Shown: positions 7,388-14,759 of the stretch, one piece after another | Numbering within the stretch: position 1 is the stretch's first letter | Layout: every line of letters starts with the position of its first letter | Assembly (NCBI GenBank): GCA_035508795.1 | Contig: DATJMJ010000231.1 | Location: 1-17,115, forward strand | Length of the DNA: 17,115 nucleotides | Reading direction: 5' to 3' | DNA from: DATJMJ01 sp035508795 | Lineage (GTDB): Bacteria; Actinomycetota; Acidimicrobiia; Acidimicrobiales; Palsa-688 | Position numbers and translations under genes: made by a program | The notes under the pieces: model-generated | The model's database searches: none | What the model saw: only the letters and a program-made list of their open reading frames with translations | What the model was told of the DNA's origin: nothing

Positions 7388-8575
7388 TCATGTCGTGTAG
7401 TCGGCGTTGATGTGGACGTACTCGCTCGACAGGTCGCAGCCCCAAACGGTCGCCTCCTGGTCGCCGGTCGCGAGCACGATGCCGATCTCTACGACCGGGG
7501 CGCGCATGATCTCGGCCAGGCTGGCGAGCTCCGCCTCGCCCAGCTGGCGCGGGTACACCTCGAAGCCGCCGAAACTGACTGTGACCTCGTCGGGCTTGAT
7601 GTCGGTGTCCTCAGAGCACTTCCCGATCGCCATGACTACCCTGCCCCAGTTGGGGTCCGCCCCATGTACCGCGCACTTGACGAGCGGCGAGTTCACCACT
7701 GATTTGGCTACACGCTTTGCCTGCGAACGGTCGCGCGCCCCGGCCACATTGACCTGCAGGAGCTTGGTGGCCCCCTCGCCGTCGGCAGCCAGCTGCATCG
7801 TGAGCGACCGGCAAACCGCATGGAGAGCACCTTCGAGCTCGGCCTCGTCGGCTGGCCCGGCTGCGCCGTTGGCCAGGACGATCACCGAGTCCGACGTCGA
7901 GGTGTCTGTATCGATCGACAACGAGTTGAAGGTCACGTCCACGGCCCGCCTGAACATCGCCGACAGCGGCCCCTGCCCGACGGCGGCATCGGTGAAGACG
8001 AAGGCGAGCATCGTGGCCATGTCGGGCTGGATCATGCCCGAGCCCTTTGCGATACCCAAGACCGTCGCTCTGCCGGCTCGGGCGCTCGCCAGCTTCGGCT
8101 CGGTATCGGTAGTCATAATTGCCCTTGCCACCAGCCCGAAATCCGCGCTCGAGGGCATTTGGAGCTGCCCCAGGTGCCCCCGCAGTTTTTCCATCGGGTA
8201 GCGCCGGCCGATGACCCCCGTCGACGCGACGAGTACCTCCCCGGCGGTGCACCCGACGGCCTTGGCGGTGAGCGCAGCCAGCTCGGCGGCGTCATCGGCG
8301 CCCGCTTGGCCGGTGGCGACGTTGGCATTTTTGGACACTGTGACGACCGCCCTCGCCGTGCCGTCCCTCAGGTGCTCCCGGCACAGCAGCACGCTCGGCC
8401 CCGCAAAGAGCGACCGGGTGAAGACCCCGTCGGCTGCACATGGCAACAGGCTCGCCACGATAGACAGGTCGAGGCTCGAGTCCTTGACCCCGGCATTGCC
8501 GGCATAAGTGACAAACTGCTCTGGCACGCTTACCGAGCTGCCAGTCGCTACGCCAGGATGGTCGAGCGCCGTCAT
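7388..8575 (-). CDS. argJ: ornithine/glutamate N-acetyltransferase, ArgJ family (OAT2-like)
   Basis: N-terminal-nucleophile enzyme that moves acetyl from N-acetylornithine to glutamate, and possibly uses acetyl-CoA. ATG 8575 gives 395 aa, the usual length, and has a G-rich SD-like stretch about 10 nt upstream. The self-cleavage site is A187-T188 in the PDMATML block, with T188 the expected nucleophile of the beta chain. K177 lies in KGSG, the oxyanion pair is T119-G120 in STGVIG, and the protein ends NADYTT. The N-terminal third reads FTRSLFAGPSVLLCREH and SKNANVATG, which I recall as close to Streptomyces clavuligerus OAT2 (Orf6 of the clavulanate cluster), whereas housekeeping ArgJ usually has NSGNANA there. 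No argB, argC, argD or argF is adjacent. In-frame ORF extends upstream to 8818 through a repeat but is probably untranslated. Confidence 0.9.
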   Translation of the reverse strand: MTALDHPGVATGSSVSVPEQFVTYAGNAGVKDSSLDLSIVASLLPCAADGVFTRSLFAGPSVLLCREHLRDGTARAVVTVSKNANVATGQAGADDAAELAALTAKAVGCTAGEVLVASTGVIGRRYPMEKLRGHLGQLQMPSSADFGLVARAIMTTDTEPKLASARAGRATVLGIAKGSGMIQPDMATMLAFVFTDAAVGQGPLSAMFRRAVDVTFNSLSIDTDTSTSDSVIVLANGAAGPADEAELEGALHAVCRSLTMQLAADGEGATKLLQVNVAGARDRSQAKRVAKSVVNSPLVKCAVHGADPNWGRVVMAIGKCSEDTDIKPDEVTVSFGGFEVYPRQLGEAELASLAEIMRAPVVEIGIVLATGDQEATVWGCDLSSEYVHINADYTT

Positions 8576-8623
8576 CCCCGTCCGGCCCCCTCGCCGCCGC
8601 CGGGCGCGCTCTGTGTACGCCGG

Positions 8624-8683
8624 CACGGCACCTGCGAGCACGGCACCTGCGAGCACGGCACCTGCGAGCATGGCGCATGCGAC
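8624..8683. repeat. 15-bp tandem repeat in the argJ / yihY divergent spacer
   Basis: Three perfect units of CACGGCACCTGCGAG (8624-8638, 8639-8653, 8654-8668) are followed by one degenerate unit (8669-8683). The array lies in the 189-bp spacer (8576-8764) between divergent genes, so it sits in the upstream region of both. Read on minus in the argJ frame it would encode repeated LAGAV. I found no convincing -35/-10 pair in this spacer. Confidence 0.9.
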
Positions 8684-8764
8684 CCCGGCTCGGCGGGAAG
8701 AAGTTGAGTCGATGATCCCAATGGCACGAGCGCAACGTACCCCACACGAGGGCGGCCCGGCTGC

Positions 8765-9736
8765 ATGAACGCGATCGAACGGGTCTCGCGGCGCGTCGAC
8801 GGCTTCCAGCAGGGGCACAAGGGGCTCTCCGTCGTGTACGCCGTGATGAAGAAATACGGCGACGACAACGCCGGGGTCCTGGTGAGCAGCCTGACGCTGT
8901 CGGCCTTCGGGACCGTTTTCCCGCTCCTGCTCTTACTCGTGACGATCCTCGGCCTCGTGTTGTCGGGCGACAAGGGCCTCTACAACGACGTGCTCCACTC
9001 GGCGCTCAACAAGTTCCCCATCATCGGCAACAACCTCGCAGGCAACATCCACGCCCTGCACAGGAACAGCGCTCTCGGCCTTGTCGTAGGCATTGGCGGC
9101 TTGACCTGGGGTTCTCTCGGCTTGGCGCAAAACGGCATCTTCACCATGGAGCAGGTCTGGAACCTGCCCGGGACAGAGCGCCCCAACTACATAAAGAGGC
9201 TCGGGCGCAGTTTCGGGTTCCTCGCCCTCCTCGGCGTCGGCTTGATAGTGACCACCTTCCTGGCGGCCGCCGAGCCGACCGAGAAGGGGGGTTCGCTCCC
9301 GCTGGCGGTGGCCGGCGGCGCCGTGTCGGCAATCGTCAACTTCGGGGAGTACCTCTTCGCCTTCCGGATGCTGACCCCCAGCAAGGTGCCGCTCAAGGCT
9401 CTCTGGCCGGGCGCCGCCCTTGCCGGGGCGGGGTGGACCTTGTTGCAGGCGTTCGGCGGCTTCGTCGTCGGGCACTACCTGCGGAACGACAGCGCTGTCT
9501 ACGGGCTCTTCGGTTTGGTGCTCGGGCTGCTGGCCTGGGTCTTCCTCATCGTCGAGCTGACCGTCTACTCAGCCGAGCTCAACGTCGTCCTCGCACGGCA
9601 CCTGTGGCCTCGCTCGATCGTGCAGCCTCCCCTGACCGATGCCGACAGGCGGTCGATGGCCGCTCAGGCCGAGCAAAACCGGAGGCGGCCCGAGCAATTG
9701 GTCCATGTCACCTTCGAGGAGGAAGTCAAGGCTTGA
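8765..9736 (+). CDS. YihY/BrkB family inner-membrane protein
   Basis: Polytopic membrane protein of the YihY/virulence factor BrkB family (323 aa). Six hydrophobic segments are visible at about 45-68, 102-125, 149-169, 179-201, 213-236 and 244-270, with the family-typical YGLFGLVLGLLAW and ELTVYSAELNVV stretches near the last one. The N-terminal 40 residues and the C-terminal 45 residues (Gln/Arg/Glu-rich) are polar and probably cytosolic. The role of the family is not settled; some members were once called ribonuclease BN in error. ATG 8765 is the natural start but has only a weak GGGCGG stretch upstream. Its 3' end overlaps the convergent DUF2269-like gene by 11 bp. Confidence 0.9.
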   Translation: MNAIERVSRRVDGFQQGHKGLSVVYAVMKKYGDDNAGVLVSSLTLSAFGTVFPLLLLLVTILGLVLSGDKGLYNDVLHSALNKFPIIGNNLAGNIHALHRNSALGLVVGIGGLTWGSLGLAQNGIFTMEQVWNLPGTERPNYIKRLGRSFGFLALLGVGLIVTTFLAAAEPTEKGGSLPLAVAGGAVSAIVNFGEYLFAFRMLTPSKVPLKALWPGAALAGAGWTLLQAFGGFVVGHYLRNDSAVYGLFGLVLGLLAWVFLIVELTVYSAELNVVLARHLWPRSIVQPPLTDADRRSMAAQAEQNRRRPEQLVHVTFEEEVKA

Positions 9737-10250
9737 AGACCATCAGGTAGAGGGCCGCCAGCAAGCAAACGTTGAAGGCCCCCATCCCGGCGCCGACGCG
9801 GCGTTGGAGACGCTCGAGGCGGTCGAAGTGGGGAGGTCGAGCCGGTGGTGCCACCCCCGGGAGCTGCGCGAGGTCGATCAGCTCGGCGCGGTAACGACGT
9901 TCGGCGGGACGTACCACTGCATGGAGCAGCCCCACCATCACAACGAAAATGACGAGGGCGGCGTACACCCACGGTTTGTCGAAATAACTGTTGCTACCGG
10001 CCGCTGCGATTGCTGCGACCCCGAATACCCCGGTCCCGTACACCAGCACTTCGGCCACCTGGGAGATCTGCCCGTACACGGCGATGGCCCCGGCGGCGAC
10101 AGCGTCTCCCCGTTGGCGGGCCAGGTAAAGGGCGAACGCCCGGTACGAGACGGCGCCAAATCCGCCGACCGCACAGATGATGTGGAGGAGGACCAACAGG
10201 TGGTACCCCCAGCCGCTCGGAGGTACCGCCACGCGTGCTACCAGTTGCAT
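9726..10250 (-). CDS. DUF2269-like four-TM membrane protein
   Basis: Small integral membrane protein of unknown function, 174 aa from ATG 10250. Hydrophobic segments are at about 15-37, 66-86, 94-112 and 153-171. The first (YHLLVLLHIICAVGGFG) resembles the start of DUF2269 proteins, which carry a conserved His in helix 1. No enzymatic motif is visible. A GTG at 10295 would give 189 aa and overlap the end of fumC by 17 nt; ATG 10250 leaves a 28-nt gap and places the first helix close to the N-terminus, so I prefer it. It is probably the last gene of a patatin-fumC-DUF2269 transcript. Its 3' end lies inside the opposite-strand YihY gene. Confidence 0.78.
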   Translation of the reverse strand: MQLVARVAVPPSGWGYHLLVLLHIICAVGGFGAVSYRAFALYLARQRGDAVAAGAIAVYGQISQVAEVLVYGTGVFGVAAIAAAGSNSYFDKPWVYAALVIFVVMVGLLHAVVRPAERRYRAELIDLAQLPGVAPPARPPHFDRLERLQRRVGAGMGAFNVCLLAALYLMVFKP

Positions 10251-10278
10251 CCCTACTTTTCCCAACTGGGCGCAGGGC

Positions 10279-11724
10279 TCATTTGACGATGCCACCCCGC
10301 GTCATGGCCTCGACGTCGAGCGCCCGGTCGACTTCTTCCTCACTCAGGAGCCCGTTTTCGAGCACAACGGCGCGAAGGTCCTTTTCCTCCGCGAGAGCTT
10401 GCTTGACGACCTTCGCCGCCTGTTCGTAGCCGATGTAGGGGTTGAGGGCTGTGGCGACCGCGGGAGACGAGAGCGCGTAGTAGCGGCAACGCGCCTCGTC
10501 GGCCTCCAAGCCGGCGATGCAGCGGTCGGCGAAAAGCCGTGAAACATTGGCGAGGATTCGGACCGACTGGAGAAGGTTGGACGCGATCACGGGCAACATG
10601 ACATTGAGCTCAAAATTGCCCGCGGCGCCTGCGAAGGTGATGGATGCGTCGTTGCCGACGACCTGGGCGACAACCTGTGAAACCGCTTCTGGGAGCACAG
10701 GGTTGACCTTTCCCGGCATTATCGAGCTCCCCGGCTGGAGATCCGGTACCCGCACCTCGGCGAGGCCGGCACGCGGCCCGCTGCCCATCCAACGAACGTC
10801 GGTGGCGCACTTGTACAGAGAAACCGCAACTGTGCGGACCGCCCCGGACGCCTCGACCAGGGCGTCGCGAGCGCCTTGGGCTTCGAAGTGGTCACGGGCC
10901 TCGCGCAAGGGCAGGTCGAGCTCGTCCGCGATTCGGGAAATGACGGCGGCCGCGAAGCCCGGCGGCGCGTTGAGCCCCGTACCGACAGCCGTACCGCCGA
11001 GAGGCAGTTCCCCGACACGGGGAAGGACGGACTCGAGCCGTTCTATGCCGTGCTCGACCGCAGTCGCATAGCCGCCCATTTCCTGGCCGAGCGTTACCGG
11101 CGTCGCATCCATCAGATGGGTGCGCCCCGCTTTTACCACGTGGGCGAAACTGGCCGACTTGTCCCGGAGGACCTGGGCGAGGTGGACAAGAGCAGGTACC
11201 AGTTGTTTGGCGATGCCCTCGGCCGCGGCGATGTGGATCGCCGATGGGAAGACGTCGTTTGAGGACTGCGAGGCGTTGACCTCGTCGTTGGGGTGCACCC
11301 GCCTGCCGAGCCGCTCGCCGGCCAGGGTCGCCAGCACTTCGTTCATGTTCATGTTGGAGGAGGTGCCCGACCCGGTTTGGTAGACGTCGACTGGGAACTC
11401 AGCTTCCCATTTGCCCTGGGCCACCTCGGAAGCGGCGCTGGCAATAGCCTCGGCGACATCGGGCTTGACCACTCCGAGGCGGGCGTTTTCGAGCGCTGCG
11501 GCCTTCTTCACGAGCGCGAGGGCACGCACGAGGGAAGCCTCGATGCGCTCGCCCGAAACCGGGAAGTTGTCGACCGCACGTTGGGTCTGCGCCTGCCACT
11601 TTGCCTCGGCGGCCACCTTGACCTCACCCATCGAGTCGTGCTCGGTCCGGAACCGGCCGGCTGCGCTCTGGCCGCCGGGGTGCTCCGACTTGCCCGGGCC
11701 GGAACTGGTGTTGCTTGTCGTCAT
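10279..11724 (-). CDS. fumC: class II fumarate hydratase
   Basis: Interconverts fumarate and L-malate in the TCA cycle as a cytosolic homotetramer, without an iron-sulfur cluster. The protein has 481 aa from ATG 11724, slightly longer than the usual 460-470 because of a polar N-terminal tail before FRTEHDSMGEV. Signature blocks are intact: TGSGTSSNMNMNE (117-129), HPNDEVN (144-150), GRTHLMDA with H203, and GSSIMPGKVNP (332-342) with the catalytic-loop serines S333/S334. This catalytic set and the adjacent TP residues fit fumarase better than aspartase or argininosuccinate lyase. No SD precedes the ATG; TAGTTT ends 7 nt upstream (11737-11732), compatible with a leaderless mRNA. A TTG at 11733 is the alternative start. 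The patatin gene ends 36 bp upstream on the same strand. Confidence 0.96.
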   Translation of the reverse strand: MTTSNTSSGPGKSEHPGGQSAAGRFRTEHDSMGEVKVAAEAKWQAQTQRAVDNFPVSGERIEASLVRALALVKKAAALENARLGVVKPDVAEAIASAASEVAQGKWEAEFPVDVYQTGSGTSSNMNMNEVLATLAGERLGRRVHPNDEVNASQSSNDVFPSAIHIAAAEGIAKQLVPALVHLAQVLRDKSASFAHVVKAGRTHLMDATPVTLGQEMGGYATAVEHGIERLESVLPRVGELPLGGTAVGTGLNAPPGFAAAVISRIADELDLPLREARDHFEAQGARDALVEASGAVRTVAVSLYKCATDVRWMGSGPRAGLAEVRVPDLQPGSSIMPGKVNPVLPEAVSQVVAQVVGNDASITFAGAAGNFELNVMLPVIASNLLQSVRILANVSRLFADRCIAGLEADEARCRYYALSSPAVATALNPYIGYEQAAKVVKQALAEEKDLRAVVLENGLLSEEEVDRALDVEAMTRGGIVK

Positions 11725-11760
11725 ACCGTTCAAACTAGTGAGCCGGTGGCGGGCGGAGCC

Positions 11761-12798
11761 TCAACGCACAAGCAGCTCGCAGGCCCGGTCGATTTCTGCG
11801 GACTTGGCGTTGATGAGCGCCTCGGCCGCCTTTTGCAGAGCGGCGAGGTTTTCTTCCGAAGCGTCGTCGAGGCGGTGGCTGCACCCGTGCAGGTCGAGCT
11901 CGGCGTCGAAGCGGAAATATCGGTTGTCCCCGAGCAGCCCTCGCAGGTGATAGTGGGCTGCCTGGCTGGCGCTGGCAAAAACCAGGTTGAGGATGGGGCG
12001 CGCCCAGTGCGCCAGCCCCCAGGAGCTGACTTCCTCAAACCGCAGCGACCGGGTCGAGGCACCTGTCCCGAGAGAGACCATCACTACGTCCCGGCCGGTA
12101 TGGCTCTGTTGAGCGCGCATGAAGGCGCAAACCGCCGGGTTGTTAGCGAAAATGCCGCCATCGATGACCAGGTGCTCGTTTATCACGACCGGCGGCCCGA
12201 TCCGCTCCGGTTCGAAATAGGTCGGAGCCGCCGTCGCCCCGCGCACGACGAGCCGCATCGGGAGGTCGAGCGAAGAGTCCTTGCGAGCGAGGGCCGTGTC
12301 AAACAAGAGCACGTCGCCGCTTATCAGGTCGTACGCAGGCACTATCACGTCGACAAGGGCATCCGACAACCGGCAGTCGCCGAAATAGTGCTCGAGCACT
12401 TTCTCGAGCGGCTCCTCGTCATATTTCTCCCTGAGGATGCTCCCGATACCCGCGAGAGGTTGCCAGCCGGGGTGGCTGAAAACCTCCGGAAGGCGTGCCC
12501 TGTAGATAGCGACACCATCCTCGGCGCGCCACCTCGGGCCCCCGGGCTTGTCGCCCGGGACGGTCAGGCCCAGGGCGAGCACAGCCCCGGTCGACGCCCC
12601 GGCGACGAGGTCGAAAAGCTGGGCGACGGGCCGTCCCGTGCGAGCTTCCAGTTGGGCCAGGACCATGGCAGGCAGCAGGCCCCGTACGCCTCCACCGTCG
12701 ATCGAAAGGACCCTGACGGCCTCGGGGCGAGGCTCGTCGCCGTGGGCCAGCCGTAGCAACGAACCCCGCGCTTGGCGCGGGCCGGCGTTCAATTTCAC
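11761..12798 (-). CDS. patatin-like phospholipase / lipid acyl hydrolase
   Basis: Predicted Ser-Asp dyad lipid acyl hydrolase (345 aa). The three patatin signatures are present and well spaced: the oxyanion-hole glycines in DGGGVRG (34-40), the nucleophile S69 in the GASTG elbow (67-71), and D213 in the DGG/FANNP block (about 213-221). No signal peptide or TM segment is seen, so it probably acts in the cytosol or at the membrane surface; the lipid substrate is not predictable. The GTG start at 12798 is the only start downstream of an in-frame stop at 12817-12819, and it lacks a good SD. A 10-codon ORF with a strong SD lies just upstream. It is likely co-transcribed with fumC downstream and is divergent from the NlpC/P60 gene. 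Confidence 0.9.
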   Translation of the reverse strand: MKLNAGPRQARGSLLRLAHGDEPRPEAVRVLSIDGGGVRGLLPAMVLAQLEARTGRPVAQLFDLVAGASTGAVLALGLTVPGDKPGGPRWRAEDGVAIYRARLPEVFSHPGWQPLAGIGSILREKYDEEPLEKVLEHYFGDCRLSDALVDVIVPAYDLISGDVLLFDTALARKDSSLDLPMRLVVRGATAAPTYFEPERIGPPVVINEHLVIDGGIFANNPAVCAFMRAQQSHTGRDVVMVSLGTGASTRSLRFEEVSSWGLAHWARPILNLVFASASQAAHYHLRGLLGDNRYFRFDAELDLHGCSHRLDDASEENLAALQKAAEALINAKSAEIDRACELLVR

Positions 12799-12826
12799 GG
12801 GCGGCCATCCGACGAATTACCCACGC

Positions 12827-12859
12827 TCACCCACGCGTGGCCCGCGTTTTCCTTGCCAT
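12827..12859 (-). other. possible 10-codon leader ORF upstream of the patatin gene
   Basis: On minus, GAGGAG (12870-12865) is followed by 5 nt and an ATG (12859) opening a 10-codon frame, MARKTRATRG, that stops at TGA (12829-12827), 28 nt before the patatin GTG. The SD is better than that of the patatin gene itself. Such a short frame can arise by chance. Confidence 0.25.
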
Positions 12860-12915
12860 CGCCTCTCCTCAGGGTCCCTGACGAAGCCAAGTTATCGCCG
12901 CCGCGGAGCACGGGG

Positions 12916-12966
12916 TTGGGACTGCTGTGACCAGAGTTGTTAGAGTTGCCCCTGTTATTAGGGGCA
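12916..12966 (+). promoter_or_regulatory. candidate promoter and hairpin at the start of the NlpC/P60 gene
   Basis: TTGGGA (12916-12921) is followed after 19 nt by TAGAGT (12941-12946). Immediately after comes a perfect 7-bp inverted repeat, TGCCCCT-GTTATT-AGGGGCA (12947-12953 with 12960-12966). AGAGTTG is also directly repeated (12933-12939 and 12942-12948). A promoter here would put the mRNA start inside the first annotated codons and favour a later start codon. The match is suggestive only. Confidence 0.35.
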
Positions 12967-14759
12967 GGGTAGCCAAGTGCGTCGTGCCGCGCCCTCCTGC
13001 GCAGGCCACTGGGTCCAGAGCCCGGCTCCGCATCTTGCGACCGGGGCTCGTAATTCCCCCGCGCCGCGCCGGCCTGGTCACGGCTCTAACCGGGGCTGTC
13101 ACGATGATGCTTGCCCTCGTGCCCGCCGGGGCAGCCTCGGCCGGCTCTACTGCTGGGACAGGACCTGCACCGGTAAGAGGCGCGCCTTCGCTGAGGCATG
13201 CCATCGAGGCGCGCTCTGCCGCTGAGGCAAGCGCGGCCACTTACCGGTCGCGCGCCGCCCAGCTTGTCGCCCAACTTCAAGCCGACGGGCTGGCCTTGGC
13301 GAAATTGTCCGAGCGCGCAGACGAAGAAGGTGTCCTATTGGGGCAATTGGGCCGCGAGCTGAGCCAGACGCGCCGCGCCGCCACCTTGGCCGAAGACCAG
13401 GCCGGAGCGGCTCAGCAGCTTCTGGTCACCGCAGCCGTTACGGCCTACACGGACGGCGGCGCCCTCCTGCCATCGCCACCTTCGTTGGGGACGACGCCTC
13501 CCTACATGTTCGCCGGCTACGCAGAGGCATTCGGCACCTACGAGGAGTCGGCGCTCCACCAGTACCAGGCGGCGACACTGCGGGACCGGTTGACCGAACG
13601 GGTATTGGCCAGCCAAAGGGCTCGAGCCGTCGCCGCATCGGAACAGCTGGCGGCGGACGGCAAGGCTGCCTCGGCAGCGCAGGAAGCTGTTAGGCAAGCT
13701 CTCGCCGCCATGAAGGGAAAGCTCGCGACGGCCGTCGCCGAGGTCCAGCGTCAGGACATGGCAGTCCAGGTCGCCGAGGAAAAAGCGATCCTTGCAACGA
13801 CCGGGCAGCTCGTAGCGGAGGGCCCCCGCCGTGCGTTGTCCACCGACAGCCGTCGATTGCCGGCCCTCGTCGGCCAGGCCCAGCAGGGCACGACTGCGGC
13901 CGCCTCCCCGGCGACCGCCTCCCCGGCTTCCTCACCACCAACTACCCCGGCTCCCACTAACGACCGCTCCGGCGGGCAGCCAAACGCCACGAGCGGCACA
14001 ACCAACGTCATGGCGCCGCCGGTGGCGGCCCTTGTGAGGGTGCCCTCCCTGTCGACCAGCACGACAGAACGCCCGTCCTCTCCAGCCCCAGAGGCAGCGC
14101 CGTCGCCTACCACGACGCCGACCAGCACCACCACGACGACGGTCCCGACCACCAGGACCACCAGGCCGACCACGACCGCGGCTCCCACTACGACCACGAC
14201 ATCTACGACCACGACCACTTCGGCGACCACGACCACTGCACCCACTACCACGACCACTTCACCCACTACCACGACCACTTCGGCCACAACTGCCACAACT
14301 GCCACCACGGCCACAACGGCAGCGACCGCTGGTGCCGGGGCGGTGAGCGTCCCGCCCTCCCCGCCTGGCACGACGTCCGCCGCCTCCCCGGGCAACGTGC
14401 CTGCCCAGGGCTGGCAGACCGCCGTCGCCTTCGCCGAGTCCCAGATCGGCAAGCCCTACCAATGGGCCGGCGCAGGCCCCGGCAGCTACGACTGCTCGGG
14501 CCTCGTGATGGCCTCGTGGGCAAAGGCGGGCGTTTCCCTGCCGCATTCCGCCCAATACCAGTACGACATCACCACCAGGGTCACTATTTCCGAGCTCCTC
14601 CCGGGTGACCTTGTCTTCTACGGGACTCCCACCGACGTCTACCACGTGGGCGTTTACATCGGCGGCGGCAACATGGTCGACGCGCCCGAGACAGGCCAGG
14701 ACGTAATGACGCAGAGCATTTACGAGCTCAACCTGCTCGAGGGCGGCCGGGTGCGCTAG
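12927..14759 (+). CDS. secreted NlpC/P60 peptidoglycan endopeptidase with Thr-rich linker
   Basis: Predicted exported cell-wall hydrolase cutting peptide stems (gamma-D-Glu-DAP type bonds). From GTG 12927 it has 610 aa: a basic N-terminus, a signal segment near 49-72 (LTGAVTMMLALVPAG, then ASA), a helical Ala/Gln/Glu-rich domain likely to form coiled coil (about 86-300), a low-complexity Pro/Ser then Thr-rich linker (about 325-470), and a C-terminal NlpC/P60 domain (about 482-605). The catalytic Cys is C523 in YDCSGLV and the His is H573 in HVGVYIG; the third position is acidic (D585 in VDAP), recalling the Glu of mycobacterial RipA. The 48 residues before the signal segment are unusually many, and a TAGAGT box and hairpin lie just inside the frame, so GTG 12984 (591 aa) may be the true start. 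Confidence 0.9.
   Translation: MTRVVRVAPVIRGRVAKCVVPRPPAQATGSRARLRILRPGLVIPPRRAGLVTALTGAVTMMLALVPAGAASAGSTAGTGPAPVRGAPSLRHAIEARSAAEASAATYRSRAAQLVAQLQADGLALAKLSERADEEGVLLGQLGRELSQTRRAATLAEDQAGAAQQLLVTAAVTAYTDGGALLPSPPSLGTTPPYMFAGYAEAFGTYEESALHQYQAATLRDRLTERVLASQRARAVAASEQLAADGKAASAAQEAVRQALAAMKGKLATAVAEVQRQDMAVQVAEEKAILATTGQLVAEGPRRALSTDSRRLPALVGQAQQGTTAAASPATASPASSPPTTPAPTNDRSGGQPNATSGTTNVMAPPVAALVRVPSLSTSTTERPSSPAPEAAPSPTTTPTSTTTTTVPTTRTTRPTTTAAPTTTTTSTTTTTSATTTTAPTTTTTSPTTTTTSATTATTATTATTAATAGAGAVSVPPSPPGTTSAASPGNVPAQGWQTAVAFAESQIGKPYQWAGAGPGSYDCSGLVMASWAKAGVSLPHSAQYQYDITTRVTISELLPGDLVFYGTPTDVYHVGVYIGGGNMVDAPETGQDVMTQSIYELNLLEGGRVR
14240..14281 (+). repeat. 21-bp perfect tandem repeat inside the Thr-linker coding region
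   Basis: ACCCACTACCACGACCACTTC occurs at 14240-14260 and again at 14261-14281. It lies in a longer ACN-rich low-complexity stretch (about 14100-14330) encoding the poly-Thr linker. The length is a multiple of three, so copy-number change would lengthen or shorten the linker in frame. Confidence 0.85.

Noticed and set aside
8576..8818. 81-residue N-terminal extension of the ArgJ-family protein
   Set aside because: It runs through the tandem repeat and the 5' end of the divergent yihY gene; the ATG at 8575 gives the normal family length.
11293..12756. 487-codon open frame on plus across fumC and the patatin gene
   Set aside because: It is antisense to two genes with intact family motifs, is rich in Arg, Gly and Val typical of GC-rich shadow frames, and shows no recognisable domain.
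12799..13040. ydaO-type cyclic di-AMP riboswitch upstream of the NlpC/P60 gene
   Set aside because: Such elements often precede cell-wall hydrolase genes in actinobacteria, but I could not find the conserved paired blocks here; only a simple hairpin is present. A covariance-model search would settle it.
13751..14452. Minus-strand frame encoding Val-rich sequence opposite the Thr linker
   Set aside because: The hydrophobic Val runs are only the complement of ACN threonine codons; no start signal or domain is present.
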